A stretch of 64,000 bases of DNA from Linum tenue (taxonomy: Eukaryota; Streptophyta; Magnoliopsida; Malpighiales; Linaceae): the NCBI GenBank assembly GCA_946122785.1, contig CAMGYJ010000004.1, positions 13,414,150 to 13,478,149 of the forward strand, written 5' to 3'. This document shows positions 32,591 to 43,987 of the stretch, piece by piece. Below the pieces are notes generated by a model. It was not told where the DNA came from. It did not search any database and saw only the letters and a program-made list of their open reading frames with translations. Both the position numbers and the translations under genes were made by a program. Position 1 is the stretch's first letter. Every line of letters begins with the position of its first letter.

Positions 32591-34680
32591 GGATCCCACA
32601 TTCTTCTTATCATTTACGTCTTTTGAGGGTATGACCAGGATCTTGGCACTAGAAGCTTCACCCTTTCAGGTCTCCATCGCGATCTTCTTCATCGGAGTGT
32701 ATTTCTTCATCATTAGATACTACCCTTTTCCCTTTAACTGATAAGATATTTGCTATCATGTTCAGCCGACCCTTCATTTCATCGAACCCGACTAGCTTTT
32801 CATCAATCTGGTTATCTTTTCCTCAATGTCGCTTAACCTTTTCTGGAACGCTTCCATGACGAACTCGAGATTGGCTCTAGTTAAGTACTTGAAGTTTTGA
32901 CTTTTTCCTTGCGGACGAGCAATTTTAAGGAAACCTGGACCATCTCGATATTGTCAAATTATTTCCCTTTTTAATGATGGTGTATGCGTGATGCTTATGC
33001 AAAATGTTAATGATGTATGAGTGCAAATTCATTTTTCACTTGATGCATGTGAGCTTTTTTTAAATCTTTTTATGATAAGTTGTGAATGAGTGAATGAAAA
33101 TCTTATGAGAGAATGATGCTTATGAATTTTGAAAACGTTTTTCATTCATACAACCACACAGTTTAACGAGTGAAAGATAAAACAAATATCTTAACATCGT
33201 AAGCAAACATACATTTGGATAAGAATACACATATCATTACATCCTTACCCTATTTAGGTAGACCTAGGGCTTTCTTGCAGCGTAACGATATGGTTTTAGG
33301 TGGTTTCGAGATTGTTTCGGATGGTTTAGGGAGGCCTCTAAGCTTAGTATATGCTGGCAAAGGAATTCCTAGATATTTGGCTCCCAAGTTGTATCCTGCC
33401 GTATCGGCCCAAAACCGAGGGTGACTCTTGTCATGTACCGTCCCAATCTCGATCAGGCATTTATTGTTACGACAGCATCGATGAGGGGATCTTACCTTCT
33501 GGTAAACGTCTCTAAACATGCATGTTTATTTTTATTGATTTCCCTTTCGATTGGGATCTTGACCCTCATTTTGTTTTGTTGTTTTTTTTCCTAGCGATGG
33601 AAGGGAACGAAGAAGGTTCCCTGCGGCGCGACCTTTGCTTGAACCCGACGGAAGTGGAGGTCTCGGTGAGTTTTTTGTTTTGGTTGTTTTTTTCGGTTTA
33701 TTACAGCTATTCTGGGATTCTGACTCTTGGTTTCCTTGATTTTGCAGATCCCTATAGATTGAGGAAAACTAGGTGATATCCTTCTAAAACTAGACTAGAT
33801 GATTGATTGCTATGGCTAGGATTTTGTTTATGAACATATTTGGTGTTAAGAATCCGGATTTTGGTTTGCGAACCTGCTGGATTTGTTTGGATTTAGTATT
33901 TGATATGGGTCTATTAGAAAAACGAATTCTTGCTTTGTTAAATTTTAAATTTCTGACATGATCCTAAGGAATCAGAGGCCATAGCCACTGCTTATGACCA
34001 TCCGAAGCTCCCTTCCAAATTTGGATTTTGGTAAAAATGGTTGATTTTGAAAAACTGGTAGGGTTTATTAAACATTAAATGGATCTATGTTGACTTTGTT
34101 TTTTTAGAATGAAGTGTGAAAAGAGTTGGACTAATTTTTATCATCACAGCCATTGCTTGTGATCTAAATAACTAGAGGAAAACTAGAGTTTTAGTAAGAT
34201 TGACATGAGGGATGTAATTGATATCATAACGTATTATGCCATGTTTGGCTTTATTAGTTTTCGGCCAAATCCAAGCTTAGATCCAAAGGATCTAAAAAAT
34301 GAGCAGCTTAAACAAAAAGACGTATTTTAAAGTACCTCTATGGGTTTGTTCTGTTTTGTTTTGTTATTGTTATCTATTAATCGAGTAAAAAGGGTTTAGG
34401 ATCATTTAAGAGAGTAACTAAGTAAAGTTTTGAAATCTGTGTTTGTGACTTGCGAAAATATTAGCTTGAATATATAGGCCACTAGATCAAATAACAACTC
34501 AAAATTTACTAGGAAGCACTAAGATAAGATCTGAAAGCAAGTATGCACTAAATAGCATGTTAATTTGAAATACAAGGTTAATAAAAATCTCTATCTATTT
34601 TGAATTTGGGTTTGTGCATATTTGAACAATACACAATAAAGGATCACTCTTTGAAGAAGAAACGTTAATCGAAGGACCAA
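32591..34680. other. Mixed repeat-derived DNA
   Basis: Minus-strand sequence at about 32780-32900 reads like a coiled-coil gag fragment (MEAFQKRLSDIEEKITRL). At 33520-33780 there is an exon-like pattern: a pyrimidine tract and AG before 33591, GTGAG after about 33665, and another TTTTGCAG at about 33748. No known protein results. The remainder to 34680 is AT-rich without features. Confidence 0.35.
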
Positions 34681-34682
34681 CC

Positions 34683-35480
34683 ATGGCAGAACAGCAGGTA
34701 AACATGGTCGAGCTCCTTCAGACACTCACTGCTCATTTAAATGTGGTATTCAAACCCAGCTCAACTAGATCAACAGGCGTCTGGATGCTCTTTCCCCGCC
34801 ACCAGCAAGACTCCATCAGATTCTGAAGGGAGATCGACAGCAGGGCATTCCGACTAGGACCGACCATGCCCTAGATGAAATACTTAGAAACCTTGAGCGA
34901 TTGATCACAATAGAGCCCAATGGGGTGCGTCAAGAACATGAATTCCGTGATTATGGAGGCATACCACTAGAAGCAAAACAAGAAGACACTATTGCTGGGT
35001 TATGCGGAATCAACCTGTCAATTCCGTCGTTTCAAGGATCTCTCAATGCTTCTTCATACCTAGATTGTGAGAGGAAGATCATCTTGTTTTTCCAATGTGG
35101 CAACTACAGCAAGCAACAAAGGTATCAGTAGCCACATATTAATTCACTGATTATGCAGTCATATGGTGGGAGCAGGTACAACTCAAGAGAAGAAGAAATC
35201 TACAGCCGAATGTGACAACTTGGGCTAGATAGAGAGGGATAATGAGATAGAGATTGGTGCCAAGGTACTATCAAAGAGAAATCTTTGATTCTTTGCAAGG
35301 AATACAGTAGGGAGCATGATCTGTTGAGGAGTATTTTAGGGAGATTGAACTGATCTTGAAGAGGGAAGATGTTAGGGAGGACGAGGAATCAACGATTGCT
35401 TGCTTCTTACATGGACTGAATAGAGAAATCAAGAACGAAGTTGAGCTTTGTTAGTTTGTGGAGATGGAGGACATTGTTCA
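34683..35480 (+). pseudogene. Gypsy gag remnant
   Basis: An ATG at 34683 opens a gag-like region. The recognisable core at about 35320-35470 reads EYFREIELILKRED...STIACFLHGLNREIKNEVEL, then VEMEDIVHRAIKVEKQMK, the usual gag pattern of plant chromovirus-like gypsy elements. Multiple stops and frameshifts are present, including TAG after VELC at about 35454. A CF..LG..H..C stretch near 35670-35710 may be the decayed zinc knuckle. Confidence 0.65.
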
Positions 35481-35939
35481 CCGAGCCATTAAGGTGGAGA
35501 AGCAGATGAAGGTGAGCTCGTGAAGAAGGTACCCACCTTCGCTCAAACCAGTTGCAGAGAACATACCTGAGGCTAACATTAACCACCCTAAGCAAAAAGG
35601 TGACAAGCTAGCTGCTAGGAGCACAAACCCAGTCATCCAAGCCAAAAATGTAGGATCAACTGGAAGCATCCAATGCTTCAAGTCCTTGGGAGTAGGTCAT
35701 AAGGACAACCTGTGCTCAAACTAGAAGGCTCTGGTCTTGTGGGATGTCGAATAATTTTCTGAGGAGGAGTATAAAGAGAAGCCCATGGGGAATGAATTCT
35801 GTTCTGATTCTGATTCTGAAGAGGATGATGTGGATGAGCATATCAAGTCTGAAAAACCTCCAATAAGGTAAACTTCGTGGAGAGAACCACGAAGCTTTAT
35901 CTATTGAGGCTTACATAGAGACAAACAGAGGGATAATCT

Positions 35940-36210
35940 TTTGCACTCTCATTGTTTGGTTGATGAGAAGGTGTTGTTATCTGTGGTCATCGATGGTGGA
36001 AGTTGCACCAATGTGGGTTAGTTTTGGATGCAGTTGAGAACCATCAAGCATCCTTAACCCTACATTGGCTGCATGACTATGGGAATACCAAAGTCGACAA
36101 GAAGGCCAAGGTTTGTTTCCAGATTGGTGATTATTCATATGAAATTTGGTGTGATGTTGCAACAATGCAAACTGCTCATCTCTTATTGGGTCGTCCATGA
36201 CAATATGATT
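35940..36210 (+). pseudogene. Gypsy protease remnant
   Basis: VIDGGSCTNVG (about 35985-36018) corresponds to the protease active-site region of plant gypsy elements, here with DGGS. It is followed after a frameshift by PYIGCMTMG and LLISYWVV, matching the later strands. Reverse transcriptase and integrase are absent, and the sequence runs on to the LTR at 36516. Confidence 0.55.
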
Positions 36211-36515
36211 GAGAAGTTATCCAAGATTGAAGACACAATAGCTACTAGTTCAAGAAATGAGATCGGAAGTTTCTACTTAATCCATTGCCACTAACTAAAG
36301 TCCGAGAAAATGAACAACAATTGGCAATGAACTCGGCTAAGGAGAGGGGGAGTACAGGTGGTTCAAAGTGTGGAGGATGGAACTGGAACGCATCTGTAGG
36401 ATCAAAGGAACATGTTGAATGCATTGTGGAGAAGTCCATTTGGAAATGATGTTGATGTTGTCTCTTGTAGGAAAACCCAAGCTTTGAGGGCAAAGCTTCT
36501 CCAACGGGGAGGTAA

Positions 36516-37025
36516 TGATGCGACCCCAGTCGGAGAGATGCAATCCCCAACTGGGAGATGAGGAGAAGGCTTGGGAAAGGAGAAACGAAGACCCGACTAG
36601 AGGCAAAATTCCCCAACCGGGGAATGGATCCAAAAAGGGCCCCGGGCAGTGGTTTAAAATCCCTGATCGGGGATTTGCAGGGTCTGACTAGAGATCAACC
36701 CTCGGTGATAAAAAATTGTTTTTTAAGTTATTTAATTATTTTTAATTATCCATGCCTATATAAAGGCTGGAATTCAAGTTTTAGGGCTAGGTTTTGCAGA
36801 ATATTGATTTTATCTTGGTTCTTTGAGCTCTAGTCTTGAGACTTTTCTCTGTATCAATCAAGTTATCCCCTTGATTGTGGTCGAGATTCTATCTTTTATA
36901 TTGCTAGAGCCTTCTCCCAATTTTGTGTTGATATTGCAATTTCAATTCCATTATCTCCCAAACAAACAAAAACCCTAAAAATATATTTTCTTGTTCTTTC
37001 TTGAAGCTGCGTTACTTTGATAACT
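36516..37025 (+). repeat. Gypsy 3' LTR with palindromes upstream of TATA
   Basis: The LTR starts TGATGCGACC after a purine-rich CGGGGAGGTAA. It contains two dyads, ATTCCCCAACCGGGGAAT (36608-36625) and AATCCCTGATCGGGGATT (within 36657-36676), then a TATA box (CCTATATAAAGG, 36756-36767). The downstream half (GTATCAATCAAGTTATCCCCTTGATTG) matches the minus-strand LTR at 37960-38440. The 3' end is approximate. Confidence 0.7.
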
Positions 37026-37045
37026 ACGGGTACCGGTAGGGGTGG

Positions 37046-37725
37046 AAATTGGGGTGTGTGTGGTTACCCGAACCACATTTTGCAGGTAACCACACCCACA
37101 AATTTACAAGTATACTACCCACAACCTGCACAGTAGTGGTTAGTGGGTAACCACTACCCATTATTGGTTGGTGCAGGTTGGATGTGGTTACCCCCAAAAA
37201 AACATATTTCCAAGCATGGAGTTGAGGCCGCCACTAACGTATTTGTTGTTCATAGCTAAACTATAGTTATATACAATTGTGTTTTTCGTGGAGATATAAT
37301 TTTGTATATCGATCTTACTCAACATGAATATTTTTTCTTTTGGAGTTTGGTATTCAACTTTTGTGTCAGGGAGCTGTGATTTCATTTTTCACTGACCATG
37401 GGTGGAATATGACAATTAAATTTGATCTTGTATTTTCTTTCACACAAAAGCAAAAACATACAGATAAAAGTCACTAAAGGTGTCAACTTTTAATGAATCG
37501 ATTATTCTCCACTCTCTCAATTATAGTGTTTTATAAACTAAAAAATTCTCACATAAAACTGATTAGGTACGTATTTGATTTTCGTGGCTACTTTAACTTT
37601 TAGCCTCTCATTTTCACATACTATTATATTATAAAATTAATTCAATGAATTAATATAATTAGTGTGATTATTGTGAATTTGTGTGTTAACCGCGGTGGGT
37701 AGTGGGCAACCACTAGTTATGGAAA
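37046..37725. mobile_element. Possible hAT-like remnant rich in GTGGTTACCC
   Basis: It opens TAGGGGTGGAAATTGGGG, followed by several GTGGTTACCC / GGGTAACCAC motifs at 37070-37190 and another cluster at 37685-37715. This subterminal arrangement suggests a hAT-type element, but no matching right terminus or 8-bp duplication was found. Confidence 0.4.
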
Positions 37726-37959
37726 GCCTGGATGGGCTCTCATACGTTTGAGTTTGGAAACCAAACTAGTTAGTGAAGGGATCCCAGAGTCAGAGTCGTT
37801 TTAAAGCATTAAGATTAAAGGTTTAAATTTGAAGGTGGTTAGTGACAACAACTCCCACGTTTTTTAAGTTAAAGTTAAAGGATGTGATAAGATCCTGAGC
37901 TCGTGAAAGCCTAGGACCTTTTGATCAAAATCGCACAGTCACACTCATTTTTTAGGTTT

Positions 37960-38440
37960 TTTCATTAATTTTCTTTCAACAACTCGAAAAAGTAAAAGGA
38001 TAGGGCAGAATTGACGTGCAATCTCACATTGGGGAGAATGCTCTATCAAAATAAGGGTAGAAGCTTGACCATAATCAAGGGGAACACCTGATTGATACAA
38101 AGACAACACTTAACTCGATTGGAGTCCACCAACGACGAGAGAAAAATTCAAGAGTAAAAACTCAATGCACCGAAAAGTGTTTTCTATTCAACATTGATCT
38201 CTCTCAAACCAGAGTTTACAACCCTTTAAATAGGTCTTGAAAATAAAACTAATGAAAGTACAGAAAAGGAAAAAGAATCCCAAACAAAAAAAGTAACTAA
38301 ACTAGTCAGGCAAAATCCTCTATCGACACCATCAAATCCCCTATCGACGATTAGTACCCTCATGATAGGTGGTCCTTCTGATCCCATTTCCCTATTGCTA
38401 ACCTTGAATCCCCTATAGGGGAGTTTAAGTGCTTTTAGTG
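37960..38440 (-). repeat. Gypsy LTR fragment, minus strand
   Basis: The minus strand carries a dyad CCCCTATAGGGG (38410-38421), a TATA-like CCTATTTAAAGGG (near 38222-38234) and GTATCAATCAGGTGTTCCCC, in the same order as the LTR at 36516-37025. It is a relative of that LTR with a different palindrome. Ends are approximate. Confidence 0.6.
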
Positions 38441-38887
38441 TTTATGGTTATTGAGCATTTTTTTCTATGTCACCGCATACACTGAGGAGATATTATTAAG
38501 TGCTCCGAGTTTCAATGTCACCGCATACACTGACCCCAACCCACTAACCAGATTGTAGAGAAAGAGGACGAGCTAGAGGAGGAGTTAGAGAGACGCGAGT
38601 TCGAGAGAAACAGTTTGCGAGCAACCAACTAAAAGAGGGTAGTGCGAGCATCTTGGAGGATGTCTAGTAAGGGTTTTCAATCAGCATCATCATTGGAGAC
38701 TATTTAGTCATTAAGATTTTAAAGATTGAGTTTGTCCACGTGTTAGGACCTTGCTTTAAACTACAAGAGCATGATTTCAGTATTTTATTTATGAAAATCC
38801 ATTCCGTTTCTTTTAGTGTTTATGGTTATTGAGCATTTTTTTTCTAACAAGGTCATTTTGGTAAAATTAGTGTCTGGCCGGACTAGG
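38441..38887. other. Rearranged LTR-derived DNA with a 36-bp direct repeat
   Basis: CTTTTAGTGTTTATGGTTA...GAGCATTTTTTT occurs at about 38433-38466 and 38812-38846. TGTCACCGCATACACTGA occurs twice at 38467 and 38515. 38868-38890 (GGCCGGACTAGGGTGTTAC) is the 3' end of the LTR type also seen at 60053-60073. Confidence 0.5.
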
Positions 38888-38975
38888 GTGTTACTTATTA
38901 ACCATGGAGACCATGTAATGATCTGAAATGACAAAAAAATGTAGAGGTGAAATAACACCAATTTGTGTGTTATCA
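38888..38975 (-). repeat. Start of a gypsy LTR, minus strand
   Basis: On the minus strand TGATAACACAC follows a polypurine tract (TGTGTGGGGGGAG) at 38976-38992, itself preceded by GCTTGGGGACAAGCAAAC. The LTR is truncated at about 38888. Confidence 0.6.
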
Positions 38976-39354
38976 ACTCCCCCCACACATTAGTGTTTGC
39001 TTGTCCCCAAGCAAACGTACTCAAACCAGTACAATTTGGTGACAATCAACATGGTATGCTCCATAGTTCCTTAGCTATAATAGCTAGAATACTCGGAGTC
39101 CAGTGAGCATTACTTCCATCTCTTTGTGACAATGCACACTCTTGAATGAGGACCATGTTGACTAAAGAGGTTTAGACATTTACGGTGTGCACCATGGACT
39201 GTCAAGAAAAAAATTTGAAAAACAATGGACTCATTGGTGGTGCTCCTTATTCGTTATTGTTAAAAGTATGAGTCAACTTTTGAGCCAGCTTTTCACATTG
39301 CCGAACATGGCATCAAACCTTTGCATCTTTACAACTTTAGGCTTCTCTCCCTCG

Positions 39355-39669
39355 TGTCTAAGAGCGAAAGGACATTGCCTTCTCTATCTTCGCCTCATGT
39401 ATGGAAAGTGATAATTGAGAGGATGGAATAGTAAAAGGTGAAGTAGTGGATGTAAGGCACAAAATTCGAGCATGTACTCCTCGCCTCATTGATAGACGAG
39501 TTGCCACACATGTCTAAGAGCGAAAGGACATTGCCTTCTCTATCTTCGCCTCATGTATGGAAAGTGATAATTCAGAGGATGGAATAGTAAAAGGTGAAGT
39601 AGTGGATGTAAGGCACAAAATTCGAGCATGTACTCCTCGCCTCATTGATAGACGAGTTGCCACACATGT
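39355..39669. repeat. 156-bp tandem duplication
   Basis: Two adjacent copies (39355-39510 and 39511-39666) start TGTCTAAGAGCGAAAGGAC. I see one mismatch (GATAATT(G/C)AGAGG), so the duplication is recent or an assembly artefact. Confidence 0.93.
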
Positions 39670-40219
39670 TGGTACAAACGAGAGTCAAGGTCTCTTTGAC
39701 TTGCGCATAGGCACACTTATCCTCTCATACAAGTCCGTGAAGATGAGCGGTGTAAGGAGAATGAGGTCTCCAGACACATCCTCAAATGACACTCTTGCCC
39801 GAGAGAAAAGCCCTTCTACTGATTAACTTAAACACTATGCCCGGTTGCCTCTTACTTGAGAAGTTTATTTTGTTAAATATTTTCAAACCGAGCACATTTT
39901 TGCAAACATTTTTAGTCCAAGATTGGTGAGAGTCTAGCACACATGTCGTAACCTAGATAGCAAACACTATCAACACAACTAAGAGGAAATAGAAGTAAAC
40001 CCCCTCATACACTGATAATCCTCGTAATGCTACACTAATCCCTATAAGGCACCCATCCCAATCCTCTAAAAATTCAAATTACATTGAGAATGTAGACGCA
40101 TATGACAAGGTGTTTAGAACTTTGGAATTCAAATTACAGGAGAAGGTAGACGCATGCACATCCCTCCACACTTTTTATATATTTCTGAGTGATATCAAAG
40201 AACGATAATAGTTAAACTT

Positions 40220-40690
40220 ACAATTCTACCCAGGACCCCTAAAAGACTCTAAAGAAGCCTCCAAAAAAAAAACAAAAGATTCTAGCTCTAAACGAGACAA
40301 AAGCAGTGCTTTAAGCGCCACTCTATGGGCATCACTGTTGGCGGACTTAGGTACCTCCCTAAACTCTATACAAACAGACAAAGATCTAAGGATCTGATGA
40401 CACACTCATAACACTGGACCACCAATCGAGTCTTCTATGATGCCTTAACGGACTTGGTTGACGACCACTTCGGAATCACCTACGACTATCATGCGGGTCA
40501 AGGATCTTGAGGCTACGATGGAGATAGCGTGTCTAAAGGCTAGAAGCTCTGCCAGGTAAGGATTGACTATTCCTTGATGCTGCAGCCTGAACGCCAACAC
40601 CACATGCCCGTCTGACCCACGGATAACAAGCCCAGACGAACACCCGGTGGCCTCCACACTTGAGAGACACATTGTCCTTAATGTGGAAGA
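40220..40690 (-). pseudogene. LINE RNase H domain fossil
   Basis: The minus-strand frame 40445-40672 reads GLVIRGSDGHVVLAF, then AELLAFRHAI and VVGDSEVVVNQV, the middle of an RVT_3-type RNase H. The match continues past a TAA and a TGA as FREVPKSANSDAHRVALKAL, the final helix with its conserved Asp. It is therefore broken by two stops. The N-terminal Asp strand is missing or diverged and no reverse transcriptase precedes it. Confidence 0.7.
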
Positions 40691-40708
40691 TTAAAGTCGG
40701 GTTCCCAG

Positions 40709-40729
40709 TGTGTGTGTGTGTGTGTGTGT
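40709..40729. repeat. (TG)n microsatellite
   Basis: About ten TG dinucleotides lie at the 5' edge of the LINE fossil. Confidence 0.95.
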
Positions 40730-41453
40730 CTACTACTACTAGATAACTAAAGTACGAAGTACGAAATAGTAAAAGATAAAGCATCAAAATAAACATTGTT
40801 TAAAGTTAAAATAAAGAAAATCAAAGAAAAGATAGTAAAATGGCATTGGATGCCTAGTACTCAATCCTCCTCGAAGGATCCTTCATCAACTCTGGTGCCA
40901 GATGGTTATGGGGAAGGAGAACAAGCAAAGGTTGGAGTAATGTCCACTAGAAGGATCTCCATCTTCTCCATGATTGCATGAATGCATAGCATGATGTGAG
41001 CGAGCAAAGGTTGAAGCGATGTCCGCTAGAGGGAGATCCATATTATCCATGATTGCATGAATGTATGGCATGATGTGTTGCCTCGCTTCCTTCTCCCTCC
41101 TTTGATACTTGAGTACCGTCTCTATGAATGCTTAAGTGTGGGGGCCTCTTATTCCATTGAGTGTCGAAGTGGTCGGTATTTTTTTGGAGGTTATGTTGGA
41201 TCCTCCTCTTGCATGTCGCCTTCTTCTCTTTTCTTGTTATCCAAGCCCGCTATTCCTTTTTCTGAACGCTGAGTGGTCTTCACCGGAAGGCAGAATATCG
41301 CACCATTCATTTCGAAGGTATTGGTGATGGGAAATGGAAGGCATTGGATTCCCCAGATATCATCCTCGCTTAGGTGTGTAGCACCTTGATTAGCGAATTT
41401 AGGGTGTCGAGGGAGATATGAATTGTCCTAGAATCTAAATGAAACTTGGCATC

Positions 41454-41885
41454 TTAGAAGTCTACTCCAAAGTACCAGTCGATGCGGTCAATATAAGCTC
41501 CTCCGTGCAATGCAACTAGGCAATGATCTGTTTCATACCTCTCCAACATGTACATGATTTCTAGACTTAGGTGAAGAGGTTGGGTAATATGCATATTGTA
41601 CATGAAGGTGACATGTCGGACCGTTAGGTTGCCCTTGCTCTTGAACTTTCCACCCACAGACCTTTGAAGTACGTGGTGGACCAACCTCCATTCGGGCTTC
41701 ACTTCACTAGCCTTGGATAGCTTGATGTCCCATTGCCTCTTACAAGGAACCTTGACTTCACTTTTATAGAACTCCTTGAAGCACTGAAAATCACTCTCTC
41801 TTGTCAAGGTGGCAAATTCATTCACACAATCCACAAAGTCTGTCGAATGCATATCCAATGCCCTTGTTAATTCTTGTATCAACAT
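41454..41885 (-). pseudogene. Extra ORF of an Athila/Tat-like element (plant transposon protein-like)
   Basis: The frame has 143 codons. Its pattern (KPEWRLVHHVLQRSVGGK, NLTVRHVTFMYNM, LEIMYMLERYE, GGAYIDRIDWYFGVDF) resembles the uncharacterised retrotransposon-associated plant domain found in extra ORFs of Athila/Ogre-like elements, especially the terminal G.YI.R....FGVD. It lies 2.5 kb before the polypurine tract of a minus-strand element, the expected place for such an ORF. The N-terminus is missing. Function is unknown. Confidence 0.55.
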
Positions 41886-41905
41886 TTGGCAATCGGCTCC
41901 TCCAA

Positions 41906-42394
41906 TATTGAGTTAAACAAGTTGATTAATCGTGCTTAAACCATCCGACCTTAGAATTGAGTGAGGGAGTAAGCCGATTACCGATTGTCTAAACCGAGAG
42001 GGTCGACTGACACGGCCTTTCATCCTCACCTCTGTTTAGCAATTGAGACTGTGGTCCCCGACCACATACGCTTTCCTCTGCAGTTCACGATTAATGTGCC
42101 CAAGGAAATCGTTCGAATCCACATAGCATGGTAGCGGTTAGGGGGAAGCGACACCCGAGTGACTTTCCCACAAAAGAGTTTTCAAACCCAATCACCTTTG
42201 CTTTCTTTAATTTCAATTAGCAAACCTTTTAAGCCAAAGTTTAGTTGCTAGATAATGATTTCAACAACGGAAGTAGGGATAGACGGACCGGCCCGGGTCA
42301 ATATCTAAATACTTGCCCTATACTGCACCCGATTAGAGTTTAAAAACTTGGGCTCTAATTGGGGTTTTATTGTGGTGTAGTTTCGTGCGAGTCA
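41906..42394 (+). repeat. 5' LTR (3' part) of Athila-like element 1
   Basis: It matches 57929-58415 with roughly 8% mismatch over the 270 bases I compared, and ends GCGAGTCA. The 5' part of the LTR is missing at 41905. Confidence 0.85.
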
Positions 42395-42400
42395 AGTTTT

Positions 42401-42418
42401 TGGCGCCGTTGCCGGGGA
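42401..42418 (+). promoter_or_regulatory. Primer-binding site of element 1
   Basis: TGGCGCCGTTGCCGGGGA is the primer-binding site characteristic of plant Athila-type elements. It follows the LTR end after a short AGTTTT spacer. Confidence 0.88.
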
Positions 42419-42542
42419 ACACGGTCTGTTATTCTGAAAAAGTTGTTGGTTGTTAATCTAGATTTTAATTTTCAGTTTTGAAAGTGTGTGTGTTCATTGC
42501 TTGTGCTAGACTTGGTGTTTTTCGATTGTGTGTAGGAGGTGC

Positions 42543-43970
42543 ATGACCTTGAGCAACCCGACACCCTTGCTACCACCTGACGAGGACATGAACTGAACTG
42601 TCTGAATCCTAGCATGGGAGAGAGAGCTAGGCAAGGCAAGGAGAAGGAGAAGGAGTGAGAGAGAGGAAAACAATTGAGTCCTGGTGTTAGTGGAGAAGGA
42701 GTTGAAGAAGTCGAAGTGGAACCCGTCGTTGAAGAGAAAATGGCGGGGAACCAAAGACAAGATGGAGGCGCTCAAGCCGCCATATGAATGAAGCGGCGGG
42801 AGAAGAAGGAGCCTCGAGGACGATGGGGTACTATATGGACCCAAGGCCGGCCGACATTCAATCGCCGATCCTACATCCTCCGGTGGCGGCAAACAATTTC
42901 GAGATCAAGCCGGCTCTAGTGACTATGATACAAAGTAATGCTCTTTTCCACGGCCTTGAAAGCGAGTCACCAAGAGAGCACGTGCAGAGATTCTTGGAGC
43001 TCGCGGGGAGCTTGATAATTAATGGTGTGTCGGCCGAAGCTTTGCAACTACGGCTTTTCCCATACTCACTCTAGGGGAATGCACTTAGGTGGCTAAACAA
43101 CCGCCCACCTTGGTCTATCACCTCATGGGACGACCTCCTCAACAAGTTTATGGCTCGTTATTGCCCGCCTTTGAAGACGGTAGAGTGGAGAAACAAGATT
43201 ACACATTTTGAGCAAGAAGAGGACGAGACCTTGAGGGATGCTTGGGAGAGGTACTCCGATTACTTTCTTCAGTGCCCTCACCACGGGTTTGAAGAACAGT
43301 TTCAGATTGAAACCTTCTACGGAGGCCTAATGCAAGAAGATAAGATCCTCATTGACTCCTTGTGTTAGGGGAAGTTGATGAATATGGCTCCACCCCAAAT
43401 AACCAAGATCCTAGAAGATATGGCCCTTAGGGGTATGATTGGGGGGTTGACTAGAAGTGGAAGAAGAAGCAATGAAAGGGGAGTGAGAAGCATGGGAGCG
43501 AGTCTTCCGCTTGAGGCAAAGTTGGATAAGTTGTTGAGGTTATGCTTGAAGATAAAAGGCAAGGAAAACGGGCGGTAATGTCGTGCGACTGGTGCTCGAG
43601 TACTAGCCACGAGATGGCGTAGGGCCAAGCAATGAAGGAGGCAACCACTCCAAAAGAGCAAGTCAACTTTGTGGTGCTAGGCTCAGAAACCCGTATATCA
43701 ATACTTATAACCCCGTATGGAGGAACCACCCCAACTTTACTTGGGCATCACCAGCTAATCCGAGGCCCCCGGGTTTCCAAGGCCCCACGGGGAACTTCCA
43801 ACCTCGGCCAACCTTCATCCAAAAAAGGCCCCAACTCCAAGGCTCAAACTTTCCACAACCGTACCAATTCTAAGGTGCTCTAGGGTTTGAACAACAACAT
43901 AAACCCGACAAGTTATCCAAACTTGAGGACCTAGTGAACACCTTTATGAGTACGAGTAGCCAAAAGTTCT
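42543..43970 (+). pseudogene. Gag of Athila-like element 1
   Basis: ATG at 42543 is at the same place as the gag start of element 2. The conserved core includes ANNFEIKPALVTMIQSN (about 42886), FHGLESESPREHVQRFLEL, LRLFPYSL, WSITSWDDLLNKFMARYCPP and LRDAWERYSDYFLQCPHHGF. A zinc-knuckle remnant CDWCSSTSH is near 43584, with the last Cys lost. Stop codons at 43072 and 43366 (both TAG) plus frameshifts near 43600 and 43900 break it. Gag would package the RNA. Confidence 0.8.
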
Positions 43971-43987
43971 AGAAGATAGAGCAATTT

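Larger units (their letters stand above)
38993..41900 (-). mobile_element. 3' internal region of a minus-strand Athila/Tat-like element
   Basis: The long non-coding stretch before the polypurine tract contains other insertions and duplications: a 156-bp tandem repeat (39355-39666), a LINE RNase H fossil (40220-40690), a (TG)n run (40709-40729) and an 83-bp tandem pair (about 40919-41085). At its 5' side is the extra open frame 41454-41885. Confidence 0.5.

Noticed and set aside
33520..33780. Exon-intron-like pattern suggesting a host gene
   Set aside because: The splice-like signals are isolated and the translated pieces match nothing known; it lies among gypsy remnants.
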